In this document: one piece after another, positions 1-7,643 of the stretch
Position numbering within the stretch: position 1 is the stretch's first letter
How the letters are laid out: every line of letters begins with the position of its first letter
Source of the DNA: Mycobacterium sp. 1164966.3
GTDB taxonomy: Bacteria > Actinomycetota > Actinomycetes > Mycobacteriales > Mycobacteriaceae
DNA: 64,000 bases
NCBI RefSeq assembly: GCF_001665395.1
Contig: NZ_LZSG01000001.1
Span: forward strand, 124,001-188,000
Reading direction: 5' to 3'
The notes under the pieces: generated by a model
Told to the model about the DNA's origin: nothing
The model's database searches: none
What the model saw: the letters and a program-made list of their open reading frames with translations, nothing else
Translations under genes and position numbers: made by a program

Positions 1-1008
1 GGGGCTGGTTGGCTGGTCCACGTGGTGCTGGATCCGCGACGGGTGCAGTGGATCGTCCAGGCGCGCGCCGCCGAATACCAGGATGCCACCGAGCCGCGAC
101 CGGCAGCGCGTTGGTTTCTCGGGAAGCTCGCAGCACTTGCAAACCTCACCCTTCCGAGCTCAGGCGGTCTCACCGAGACGGCGCTGCTGAACGAGCTTGC
201 ATTTCTGGATGATTCGGGGCACACGTTGCCGCCCAGCATTCCGCTGACCGCGCTGTGGCTGGCGCAGGCCTGGCAGCGACGCATCCTCGACGACGAACTC
301 GACGGGCTGGCCAAGGCGGTTGTCGATCCGCAGCCGGGAAAGAAGCCCGACTGGAGCCCCACGAAATCCCGAAGCTGGGCCGAGCAGGTTCTGGCCGCGC
401 CCGCGGGAGATGCGAAGTACAGATTGTTGAACTCCAATCCCGTTGCGCGTGAAACATTTGCGACCGACAAAGGCTCGCCTTTGATGGCGCAGACCCTCAC
501 CAAAGCCGCAGCGACGGCGTCGGCGGCGGCCGGTTCCATCCGACGGTTGCCCGGCGTCTTGAAGCCCGCGCTGATAACCCTGCGAACCCTGACGCTGGCC
601 GGATATCGCGTGGTGTCGTGGACCAAAGGTGTGGCCAGGTCGACGATCATCGCCGGCGCGGTACTACTGGTTCTGGGTGCTGCGGCCGCGATTCAATCCG
701 CGGGACAGGTCGGGGCAGTCGGCACGATCGTAGCCGGAGTCGGCGGCTATCTGATCGTCTTGGGAACCTGGCAACGTTCCAGCAGAACGCTTTTCGCATT
801 GCTGTGTTTCACGCTTGTCGGCGCGGTCCTGGCGCTCACCACATACTGGGTACGCAGCTGGCTGTTCGGCACTGATAAGGACCATCCCGGCCTGGTCGGC
901 ACTCATGTCTATTGGCTCGGCACCAGGTGGTGGCATCCGCTCATCGTCGTCGGCGCCATCGCGCTGGCTCTCGGCTTGACTGCGGTCGCCAATCCACGCC
1001 GAAAGTAG
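1..1008 (+). CDS. 3' end of probable patatin-like (DUF3376-type) membrane protein, partial
   Basis: The reading frame is open at the window edge, so about 335 C-terminal residues are visible and the true start lies outside. The visible start reads GAGWLVHVVLDPRRV, which resembles the boundary region of mycobacterial patatin-like proteins with a DUF3376 C-terminal half; this is recognition by memory, not a search. A soluble stretch of about 200 residues is followed by four hydrophobic segments (about residues 215-233, 238-257, 263-283 and 315-331 of the visible part), with a basic tail. The protein therefore ends in a membrane anchor. If it is a patatin-like protein, the Ser-Asp lipase dyad would lie upstream of this window. 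The call is moderate; the membrane topology is clear. Confidence 0.55.
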   Translation, partial: GAGWLVHVVLDPRRVQWIVQARAAEYQDATEPRPAARWFLGKLAALANLTLPSSGGLTETALLNELAFLDDSGHTLPPSIPLTALWLAQAWQRRILDDELDGLAKAVVDPQPGKKPDWSPTKSRSWAEQVLAAPAGDAKYRLLNSNPVARETFATDKGSPLMAQTLTKAAATASAAAGSIRRLPGVLKPALITLRTLTLAGYRVVSWTKGVARSTIIAGAVLLVLGAAAAIQSAGQVGAVGTIVAGVGGYLIVLGTWQRSSRTLFALLCFTLVGAVLALTTYWVRSWLFGTDKDHPGLVGTHVYWLGTRWWHPLIVVGAIALALGLTAVANPRRK

Positions 1009-1020
1009 CTGCGCCGCTAG

Positions 1021-1599
1021 TCAACTGATCTGACCATGCATCGCGCGCACTGCCGCGCGGACCCGGTCGGCCACCGCTCCGGGCGATGACGCGTCGAACT
1101 TGCCGTCGAGGTGGAGAAATGCCAGCCCGTGCACCAGCGCCCACAACGCGGTCGCCATCGACTCCGCTTCGGCCGTTGGGAAGAACTGCTGTGCAATGGT
1201 TTTCACATAGTCGGTGATCGCTGCCACCGCCGCTACCCGTTCGGGGTTGGTCGGATCGCACGGCTCGGCGAACATCACTCGAAAGAGTCCCGGCCGGTCC
1301 AGTGCGAACCGGACATAGGCGACTGCGATTTCGGCGAGGTCGTCGGCCGTACGCGGCGAGGTGCGCACTGCGGCCAAGTGTGCGGCCAGATCGCGGTAGC
1401 CCACGGCGGCCACCGCCGACAGCAGGGCGGTGCGATCGGCGAAATGGCGGTATGGCGCCGCCGTGGAAACGCCCGCGCGCCGTGCCGCGGCCCGCAGGGA
1501 CAGCTCGGCCGCACCCCTTTCCTCGAGCAGTTCCACGGCGGCCCGCACGAGCGCACCCGGTAGATCGCCATGGTGATACGACCTCGTCGCCGTAACCAT
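1021..1599 (-). CDS. TetR/AcrR family transcriptional regulator
   Basis: 192-residue regulator. The N-terminal helix-turn-helix is at about residues 33-52 (SLRAAARRAGVSTAAPYRHF), the classic TetR recognition helix pattern ending in Y-x-HF. The C-terminal half contains ALWALVHGLAFLHLDG, typical of the WHG-type TetR ligand domain. It is divergent from the flavin oxidoreductase gene starting at 1705, with inverted repeats lying between the two starts. That arrangement suggests autorepression and control of the 1705-5660 genes, and a related half-site occurs again before the 3982 gene. The ligand is unknown. The family call is firm; the regulated genes are inferred from position and repeated DNA motifs. 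Confidence 0.92.
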   Translation of the reverse strand: MVTATRSYHHGDLPGALVRAAVELLEERGAAELSLRAAARRAGVSTAAPYRHFADRTALLSAVAAVGYRDLAAHLAAVRTSPRTADDLAEIAVAYVRFALDRPGLFRVMFAEPCDPTNPERVAAVAAITDYVKTIAQQFFPTAEAESMATALWALVHGLAFLHLDGKFDASSPGAVADRVRAAVRAMHGQIS

Positions 1600-1629
1600 T
1601 TGTGGCAGTCCTCACATGTGTTGACACCG

Positions 1630-1653
1630 CTTACATTTAATTCCTAATGTTAG
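1630..1653. promoter_or_regulatory. Probable TetR operator between divergent TetR and flavin oxidoreductase genes
   Basis: Near-palindrome CTTACATT-N8-AATGTTAG: the 8-base arms at 1630-1637 and 1646-1653 match at 7 of 8 positions. It lies in the roughly 105-base gap between divergent starts, where a TetR operator is expected. Binding is inferred. Confidence 0.55.
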
Positions 1654-1683
1654 CAGCACGCTCCGAGTTAGCGCTGCTAACAT
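1647..1683. promoter_or_regulatory. Second inverted repeat in the same promoter
   Basis: Perfect 11-base arms ATGTTAGCAGC (1647-1657) and GCTGCTAACAT (1673-1683) separated by 15 bases. The left arm overlaps the 1630-1653 palindrome. The right arm ends 21 bases before the ATG at 1705, so a bound protein would block that gene. Confidence 0.6.
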
Positions 1684-1704
1684 CCAGAACCGAAGGAAGT
1701 TTCC

Positions 1705-2994
1705 ATGTCGAAAGGTCCAGCACCCGCTGAGTTGTTCTCGCCGATTCAGCTGCGATCCGGTCAGGTCTTGCGCAACAGGATTGCGAAGGCGGCCGTGGAA
1801 GAGGGCATGGCTGGGCAGGCGCAGTTGCCCGATGAGCGCCTGGTCGCGCTGTACCGACGCTGGGGCGCCGGCGGCGCCGGCCTGCTGATCACGGGAAACG
1901 TCATGGTGCACGCTGAAGCGCTGACCGGGCCGGGCGGCATCGTGCTGGACGCCAACGCCCCGCTGAAGCCGTTCGCCGCCTGGGCACACGCCGGCAAGGC
2001 CGCCGGCGCGGCCATGTGGATGCAGATCAGTCATCCCGGCCGGCAGGTCCAGGCGAACATGCCGGGAGTTGTCTGGGGACCTTCGGATATCGCCGTCGAC
2101 GTGGGCCGCCATTCCAAGCGGTTTGGCCGCCCGGTTGCGATGACGCAAGACCAGATCCGCGACACCATCACTCGGTTCGCCACCACCGCCCAGCGGGCCG
2201 AGCTGGCCGGTTTCGACGGGGTCGAAATCCACGCTGCGCATGGTTATTTGCTGTCGCAGTTCCTCTCCCCGCTGGTGAACACCCGCACCGACGAATGGGG
2301 AGGCTCGCTGGAGAACCGCGCACGGCTGCTGCTCGAGACCGTGCGCGCCGTTCGCGCTGCGGTGTCGCCGAGCTTCGCCGTCGGGGTGAAACTCAATTCC
2401 GCGGATTTCCAGCGCGGCGGCTTTGACGCCGACGATGCACGCAAAGTGATCGACATGCTCGCGCCGCTGGGCGTCGACCTCGTCGAAGTGTCCGGCGGCA
2501 GTTACGAAAGCCCCGCCATGTCCGGTCGTCCCGCCGATGGACGGACCGCCGCCCGCGAGGCGTACTTCCTGGAGCTGGCCGCGGAACTGGCCACGGTCAG
2601 TCCGATACCCCTGATGCTGACCGGCGGAATCTCCCAACGGGATACCGCTGAACACGTGCTGGCCAACCGCGTCGCGGTGATCGGCATGGGGACAGCGCTG
2701 GCGACAACCCCCGACCTGCCTAACCGCTGGCGCGAAAACCTGGAAGCGACAAAGAAATTGAAGCCGATCACCTGGTCGGACAAAGCGCTCGCCTCGCTGG
2801 CCGGCATGGCGCAGGTGCGCCACCAGCTGCGCCGGATGGCTACCGGCAGGAACCCCGCACCCGGTGTCGGCCCGGCCTTTGCGCTGATCGCCGATCAGCT
2901 TGTGCAGCGTCGCGCCCTGCGCAGCTACTCACGATGGCTCACGTCGCAGGAACGCTACGACGTCAACGCACCCGAAGTTGGTGTCGTCGGATAG
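1705..2994 (+). CDS. Old yellow enzyme-like NADH:flavin oxidoreductase
   Basis: 429-residue single-domain TIM-barrel flavoprotein of the OYE family. Visible hallmarks are MQISHPGRQ (about 106-114, FMN/substrate region), GFDGVEIHAAHGYLLSQFLSP (169-189, containing the HxxH-like pair) and the RTDEWGGSLENR block (194-205) with the phosphate-binding arginine of the family. There is no C-terminal Fe-S/FAD reductase domain, so it is the short OYE type rather than a dienoyl-CoA reductase. It probably uses FMN and NAD(P)H to reduce an activated alkene. The start follows a GAAGGAAG ribosome site. It is first in a co-directional set with an SDR, a DJ-1-like protein and an acetoacetate-decarboxylase-like protein, suggesting a small catabolic or detoxification pathway. 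The substrate is unknown. Confidence 0.88.
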   Translation: MSKGPAPAELFSPIQLRSGQVLRNRIAKAAVEEGMAGQAQLPDERLVALYRRWGAGGAGLLITGNVMVHAEALTGPGGIVLDANAPLKPFAAWAHAGKAAGAAMWMQISHPGRQVQANMPGVVWGPSDIAVDVGRHSKRFGRPVAMTQDQIRDTITRFATTAQRAELAGFDGVEIHAAHGYLLSQFLSPLVNTRTDEWGGSLENRARLLLETVRAVRAAVSPSFAVGVKLNSADFQRGGFDADDARKVIDMLAPLGVDLVEVSGGSYESPAMSGRPADGRTAAREAYFLELAAELATVSPIPLMLTGGISQRDTAEHVLANRVAVIGMGTALATTPDLPNRWRENLEATKKLKPITWSDKALASLAGMAQVRHQLRRMATGRNPAPGVGPAFALIADQLVQRRALRSYSRWLTSQERYDVNAPEVGVVG

Positions 2995-3045
2995 CGCTAA
3001 GTTCACCAGAGCACCCAGCAGACAACACGATCATCGGAGATACGG

Positions 3046-3882
3046 ATGTCCACTAGACCCCCACGAACGATTGTGATCACCGGTGCGAGTGACGGCATCG
3101 GTGCCGTAGCCGCACGAGCCCTGGCGGGGCCCTCGGTCGACCTGGTTGTCGTCGGGCGGTCCGCCCAGAAACTCGCGGCGGTTGCCGCCGACACCGGGGC
3201 CACTGCCCTGACCGCCGACTTCGCACGCCTCGATGACGTCCGCGCACTCGCCGACCAGATCCGCGAGCACGCCGGCAAGATCGACGTTCTGATGAACAAC
3301 GCGGGCGGCACATTCGCACCGAAGCTGCGCACGCCCGACGGCCACGAACCCAACTTCCAGATCAACCACCTGGCGCCGTTCCTGCTCACCAACCTGCTGC
3401 ACGACCGGCTCGCGGCGGCCGATAGCGCACTCGTGCTGAACACCTCGAGTGTCGCTAACCTCTTTGGCCGGATCGATCTGGGCGACCTGGACTATCACCG
3501 GCGCCATGCATTCGAGACGCGTGCATACGGAACAAGCAAGCTCATGAACATCCTGTTCACCCGCGGCATCGCCGAACGGTGGTCCGGTGACGGAATCGTC
3601 TCGGCCGCAGTGCATCCCGGCCCCGCTGTGTCGAGCTTCGGTAGAGACTCACGCTTCGTCGGCCTGCTATATCGCACCCCGCTGCGCCACCTTGGAACGA
3701 TCACACCCGAGCAGGGAGCCGCTCCGCTGATTGCGCTGGCCGAACGCGGCGCCGACCCTGCCATTAACGGCATCTACTTCCACCGCCACCGCGCCCGAGG
3801 GCCCGAGAACCGGCAAGCGCACGACCGACGGCTTATCGACGAATTATGGACAATCTCGGCCGATCTCGTCGGACTCGGCTAA
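3046..3882 (+). CDS. Short-chain dehydrogenase/reductase (retinol-dehydrogenase-like)
   Basis: 278 residues with a classical Rossmann SDR layout. The nucleotide-binding motif TGASDGIG is at 12-19 and NNAGG at about 85-89. NFQINHLAPFLLTNLL resembles the central helix of retinol dehydrogenase/WWOX-like SDRs, and the catalytic tyrosine pair YGTSK sits at about 161-165. It starts 51 bases after the flavin oxidoreductase stop on the same strand, so probably belongs to that transcript. It likely oxidises or reduces an alcohol/ketone in the same pathway as the OYE-like enzyme. Substrate and direction are unknown. Confidence 0.88.
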   Translation: MSTRPPRTIVITGASDGIGAVAARALAGPSVDLVVVGRSAQKLAAVAADTGATALTADFARLDDVRALADQIREHAGKIDVLMNNAGGTFAPKLRTPDGHEPNFQINHLAPFLLTNLLHDRLAAADSALVLNTSSVANLFGRIDLGDLDYHRRHAFETRAYGTSKLMNILFTRGIAERWSGDGIVSAAVHPGPAVSSFGRDSRFVGLLYRTPLRHLGTITPEQGAAPLIALAERGADPAINGIYFHRHRARGPENRQAHDRRLIDELWTISADLVGLG

Positions 3883-3916
3883 CGCGATCCAGCGTTGACA
3901 GGTAGCGCCTTGCCAG

Positions 3917-3939
3917 CTAATGTAAGCACTGCATACATT
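3917..3939. promoter_or_regulatory. Probable TetR operator before the DJ-1/PfpI gene
   Basis: CTAATGTAAGCA (3917-3928) repeats the CTAATGTTAGCA block found at 1644-1655. AATGTA (3919-3924) and TACATT (3934-3939) form an inverted repeat. The site lies about 43 bases before the ATG at 3982. The shared core suggests the same regulator acts on both promoters. Confidence 0.5.
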
Positions 3940-3981
3940 GCGCTCGGGTCCACGGCGCTGTAAGCCAGAAGGAGCAGGAGC

Positions 3982-4695
3982 ATGACAAAAGTTCTGATGG
4001 TGGTTTCGGCGGCGGACCGCTGGACCCTGAATGACGGGACGGTGCACCCTTCGGGTTACTGGGCGGAAGAGGTCGCCATGCCGCACCGGATATTCTCCGA
4101 GGCCGGATGGGACATCACCATCGCGACTCCCGGCGGGAAGGCCCCGACACTCGACCAGTTGAGCCTCGGCATCTCCGGCGGAATGCCGTGGAAGCGCAGC
4201 AAAGTCAAGCGCTACCTCAACAGCATCGAGACCGCCTTGGCCACCCCGGTGCCGTTGGACGCCGTCGACCCCGACGACTTCGACCTGATTTTCTATCCCG
4301 GGGGCCACGGTCCGATGGAAGACCTTGCGTACGACCAGACTTCGGGTGCTCTGCTGGCCAATCGACTCTCTTCCGGCAAACCACTGGCTTTGCTGTGCCA
4401 TGCGCCGGCGGCGATCCTCGCCGCTGGCGGTCCCGACGGGAAGTCACCATTCGCGGGTCGTCGGATGACTGGCTTGTCCAACCGGGAGGAACTGCTCAAT
4501 CGCTTCGCCAAGAAAGCACCGTGGCTGTTAGAGGACAAATTGAAAGAGGCCGGGGTCGAGTATTCCAAGGCGCTACTTCCGCTGCGGCCCTACGTCGTCG
4601 TCGACGGGAACCTCTACACCGGACAGAACCCACAGTCCTCGGAGAAACTGGCTGAGCGCCTCGTCGCCGACGTCAATGCCGCATCCGAAAAGTGA
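3982..4695 (+). CDS. DJ-1/PfpI superfamily protein (class I glutamine amidotransferase-like)
   Basis: 237 residues. The nucleophile elbow LLCHAPAAIL places the probable catalytic Cys at 139 with His140, and the acid-loop motif YPGGHGPMED lies before it. N-terminal VLMVVSAAD and the long insert around residues 25-80 are typical of Hsp31-type DJ-1 proteins rather than true glutamine amidotransferases. Such proteins act on reactive aldehydes such as methylglyoxal, or as chaperones; which applies here is not visible. It has an AGGAG-type ribosome site (GAAGGAGCAGGAGC) and its own operator-like element upstream, and is followed after 8 bases by the acetoacetate-decarboxylase-like gene, so the two are probably cotranscribed. 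Confidence 0.85.
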   Translation: MTKVLMVVSAADRWTLNDGTVHPSGYWAEEVAMPHRIFSEAGWDITIATPGGKAPTLDQLSLGISGGMPWKRSKVKRYLNSIETALATPVPLDAVDPDDFDLIFYPGGHGPMEDLAYDQTSGALLANRLSSGKPLALLCHAPAAILAAGGPDGKSPFAGRRMTGLSNREELLNRFAKKAPWLLEDKLKEAGVEYSKALLPLRPYVVVDGNLYTGQNPQSSEKLAERLVADVNAASEK

Positions 4696-4703
4696 GATAA
4701 ACG

Positions 4704-5660
4704 ATGTCATCGACCCACCAGGACACGATCGACGTTGATCTCGGCGATCGTGTCGTCAGGGTTCCGAAAGGCGGTCTGTACGAACGCTATCGGATGAACA
4801 CCAACCTCGACGAAGTCGCCCGCGATCCCCGCGTCAGCAGCGTGGACTTTTTTCGGCGGTTGCCCAAAACCAAGGTCGAATCCCCAATCGGCCCCACGCT
4901 CACCCCGAATTTCTACTACCGCATCTCAACCGCACGGCTCACGATGCTCGCCCGTTCGCGCGAGATCCGCACTCGGCTACCCGACGAGTTGGCCCCGCTG
5001 GAGGTCGCGCCGGGTATCGGGTTGGTCTCGGTCATTTTCTTTCGCTACGACGTGTGTGACATCGACTTCTACAACGAAGCCGCCGTCGGGGTCGCCGTCA
5101 GGCCGGCCCGCCACGGCCGACTCGGATTTGCCGACTTCGTCGCCGGCCTTGCGAACGACCATCTTCATTCGTACGTGCTGTCCCTACCGGTCAACACCGA
5201 TATCGCCCAGGTCCGCGGCCACGACGGGTACGGCTTCCCCAAGTGGGTCACCGACATTGACGTCGATATCGACGCCAGCAAGACCACGGCCCGGGTGGCC
5301 AACGACACCGGCGAGACGGACCTGGCGCTTTCGGTAGCCACGCCCGAGCAGACGAAATACCCCGCCGGCGAGCGCGTCTCAACGCTCACTTCGTACACAT
5401 TGATCGATCGCGCATGGCATTCGACCCTGAGTCAGACCAATGTGCTCGCAGCGGGGAGTGCGCTCTTCCCTCGTGACGTTGACCTCGAAATCGGTAGTGG
5501 GCGGATGGCTGACGACCTGCGATCCCTCAAAACGCTCAGGACCGTTCAACTCGACGTCACCACCGAGGGCCAGCTGGCCCTGCACATGCCGGTACCGATC
5601 TCGGTGCAGAGCCGCGGCGGGGCTCCGCATCACATGGGCCAGCCGCTCTCCGGCGCATAG
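4704..5660 (+). CDS. Acetoacetate decarboxylase family protein
   Basis: 318 residues. The family's active-site loop is present as GYGFPKW, with the Schiff-base lysine at about residue 180. The surrounding beta-cone sequence (FFRYDVCDIDFYNEAAVGVAVRP) also fits the ADC superfamily. At 318 aa it is longer than classical ADC (about 245 aa), with an N-terminal extension of about 60 residues. ADC-like proteins may decarboxylate, or catalyse aldol/dehydration chemistry by imine formation, so the reaction is open. It sits 8 bases after the DJ-1-like gene, and its last 31 bases overlap the convergent TetR gene. Confidence 0.8.
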   Translation: MSSTHQDTIDVDLGDRVVRVPKGGLYERYRMNTNLDEVARDPRVSSVDFFRRLPKTKVESPIGPTLTPNFYYRISTARLTMLARSREIRTRLPDELAPLEVAPGIGLVSVIFFRYDVCDIDFYNEAAVGVAVRPARHGRLGFADFVAGLANDHLHSYVLSLPVNTDIAQVRGHDGYGFPKWVTDIDVDIDASKTTARVANDTGETDLALSVATPEQTKYPAGERVSTLTSYTLIDRAWHSTLSQTNVLAAGSALFPRDVDLEIGSGRMADDLRSLKTLRTVQLDVTTEGQLALHMPVPISVQSRGGAPHHMGQPLSGA

Positions 5661-6256
5661 ACGAAGGCGGCCGCGGGGGGAAGTGGGCGTCGTTCGCCGG
5701 TCGCGATCGCGTCGATGATCAGGGCCACGTAGCGTCGCCACCCCTCGCTGCCCAAATCCATGGTCCAGAGCACGCTATGCAGCATCGCGATGAGACGCGG
5801 CAGGTCGTCGCCGACCAGGTCGGCGCGGACCGAGCCGGCTTGCTGGGCTCGGCGGGCAAGCTCGGCCAGCGCTTCGTCCAGCGATGTCGAGATGTCGGGG
5901 GTCAGCGAACCGGACCGGTACGCGGCGGTCAGCAAGTTGTGCTCGCGGGCGCCGAGCGATATTGCGGCCTCGATCAATTGGGCCAGGCCGTGCAACGGGT
6001 CCGCATTGCGCATCGCATCCTCGATCGCCGGGTTGAGATCCTCGGCGATGCTCTGATCCAGGGCAGCGCGGACGAGGTCGCCCTTGGTGGGGAACCGGCG
6101 GTACAGCGTTCGTTCCGCGACACCGGCACGACGGGCGACGGCCTCTACGGATGCCTCCGCGCCTGACTCCGCATACACAGCGCGCGCCGCGTGCAGAATG
6201 CGCTGCGCGTTGCGGGCAGCATCGGCGCGCAATGGGCGGTCGGCGACGGCGGACAC
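5630..6256 (-). CDS. TetR/AcrR family transcriptional regulator
   Basis: 208 residues. The helix-turn-helix is at about 36-56 (SVEAVARRAGVAERTLYRRFPTKGDLV), a textbook TetR N-terminus; the C-terminal half resembles the SbtR-like ligand-binding domain. It is divergent from the P450 gene at 6350, with a short palindrome (6268-6278) just upstream of its own start, so it most likely represses itself and the P450-SDR pair. Its 3' end overlaps the ADC-like gene tail to tail by 31 bases. Confidence 0.92.
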   Translation of the reverse strand: MSAVADRPLRADAARNAQRILHAARAVYAESGAEASVEAVARRAGVAERTLYRRFPTKGDLVRAALDQSIAEDLNPAIEDAMRNADPLHGLAQLIEAAISLGAREHNLLTAAYRSGSLTPDISTSLDEALAELARRAQQAGSVRADLVGDDLPRLIAMLHSVLWTMDLGSEGWRRYVALIIDAIATGERRPLPPAAAFVYAPESGWPM

Positions 6257-6267
6257 GCTGCCAGGCT

Positions 6268-6278
6268 AACTGACAGTT
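6268..6278. promoter_or_regulatory. Candidate operator between TetR and P450 genes
   Basis: AACTG-A-CAGTT is a perfect 11-base palindrome, extended one further base on each side with one mismatch. It lies 12 bases before the TetR start on the minus strand and about 70 bases before the P450 start. A related half, AATTGACAG, occurs at about 6311. The operator role is inferred. Confidence 0.4.
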
Positions 6279-6349
6279 GACTGCGGGTCATGTGAGTTCT
6301 ACGCTCGACTAATTGACAGCCATCTGCCATTTAACCGGAAATACCGCTG

Positions 6350-7603
6350 ATGACAATGACTTCCGAGACTTCCGAGACTTCCGAAAATTCCGAAACTTCA
6401 GAAACTTCCGCTGCACCGGCGGAGTTGCCCGTCATACCCGTCCCGCGCGATCCGCAGTGCCCACTGAAACCGCCGGCCGCATTCGCGGATTGGCGACACC
6501 AGGCCGGGCTTCGGCGCGTGATGTACCACGGCAAGCCGACCTGGATGGTCAGCCGCTACCAGGACATCCGAGCGGCGCTGGTGGATCCGCGCCTGTCCGC
6601 GGACACGATTCCCGCCACCGTCAAGCCCTCGGCCTCGGGCGAGAGCGCGCCGGTGATGTTCGCACGCGTCGACGACCCCGAGCATCATCGGTTGCGGCGC
6701 ATGGTGACCGGCAGTTTCACCTTCCGCCGTGCCGAGGGCATGCGGCCGCAGATCCAGGCGTTGGTCGACCACTATCTCGACGAGATGATCGGCATCGGAC
6801 CGCCCGCCGACCTCGTGCGGGACTTCGGCTTGCCGGTGCCATCCATGGTGATTGCGCTGCTGTTGGGCGTACCGCCCGAAGACCTCGAGCTCTTCCAGCA
6901 TCAGACCACGGTCGGATTGGACACCAGGTCCACCGACGAGGAGAAGGCGGCCGCCTTCGGAGCAATGTATGTCTATATCCAGGAGTTGGTGCGGCGCAAA
7001 GAGCGCGAACCCGGTGACGACCTGATCAGCCGGCTGGCAACCGAATACATCGCGACGGGCCAGCTCGACCATGAGACCGCAGCCATGACGAGTGTGATCA
7101 TGATGCAGGCCGGCCACGAAACCACTGCCAACATGATTTCGTTGGGAACCGTTGCGCTGCTGCAACATCCCGGCGTTTACCAGCGGCTCGGCCAGACCGG
7201 CGATGCGAGCGTGATCGCCAACGTCGTCGAAGAGCTGATGCGCTACCTCTCCATCGTGCACAGCCAGGTCGACCGGATCGCGACCGAAAACCTCACCCTG
7301 GGCGGTCAACTGATCCGAGCCGGGGACCCGGTCTTGATGAATCTGCCCTCCGGAAACTGGGACACCGAATTCGTCGAGAACCCAGAGGTATTCGATGCCG
7401 ACCGAAACCCGCGTGGGCACTTGGGCTTTGGCTACGGTGTGCATCAATGCATCGGGCAGAACCTCGCGCGAGTGGAGATGCAGGTGGCATTCGCCACGCT
7501 GGCGCGGCGACTACCCGGACTGAAATTGGCCGTCGCAGCGGATCAGCTGAAGTTCAAGGAAGCCGACATCTACGGCATGAAGGAACTGGCGGTCAGCTGG
7601 TAA
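6350..7603 (+). CDS. Cytochrome P450 (CYP105-like)
   Basis: 417 residues. The haem-binding loop FGYGVHQCIGQNLAR places the thiolate ligand at Cys367, and the I-helix oxygen-activation motif AGHETT is at about 254-259. It is a soluble class I bacterial P450 without a membrane anchor, needing a separate ferredoxin and reductase; none is adjacent. The overall sequence resembles the CYP105 family. The N-terminus carries an unusual Thr-Ser-Glu repeat (residues 4-21) encoded by a 9-base tandem repeat. It is divergent from the TetR and followed after 40 bases by an SDR, suggesting hydroxylation then oxidation of one substrate. Confidence 0.93.
   Translation: MTMTSETSETSENSETSETSAAPAELPVIPVPRDPQCPLKPPAAFADWRHQAGLRRVMYHGKPTWMVSRYQDIRAALVDPRLSADTIPATVKPSASGESAPVMFARVDDPEHHRLRRMVTGSFTFRRAEGMRPQIQALVDHYLDEMIGIGPPADLVRDFGLPVPSMVIALLLGVPPEDLELFQHQTTVGLDTRSTDEEKAAAFGAMYVYIQELVRRKEREPGDDLISRLATEYIATGQLDHETAAMTSVIMMQAGHETTANMISLGTVALLQHPGVYQRLGQTGDASVIANVVEELMRYLSIVHSQVDRIATENLTLGGQLIRAGDPVLMNLPSGNWDTEFVENPEVFDADRNPRGHLGFGYGVHQCIGQNLARVEMQVAFATLARRLPGLKLAVAADQLKFKEADIYGMKELAVSW
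6359..6412 (+). repeat. 9-base tandem repeat encoding Thr-Ser-Glu at the P450 N-terminus
   Basis: Six units close to ACTTCCGAG run in frame, giving TSETSETSENSETSETSA. Units differ only by GAG/GAA and single substitutions. A low-complexity repeat here could change copy number between strains without a frameshift, because the unit is a multiple of three. Confidence 0.8.
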
Positions 7604-7643
7604 CGGCTCTGGCCCGGAAAATCAACGCGACGTTGGGGATTCA

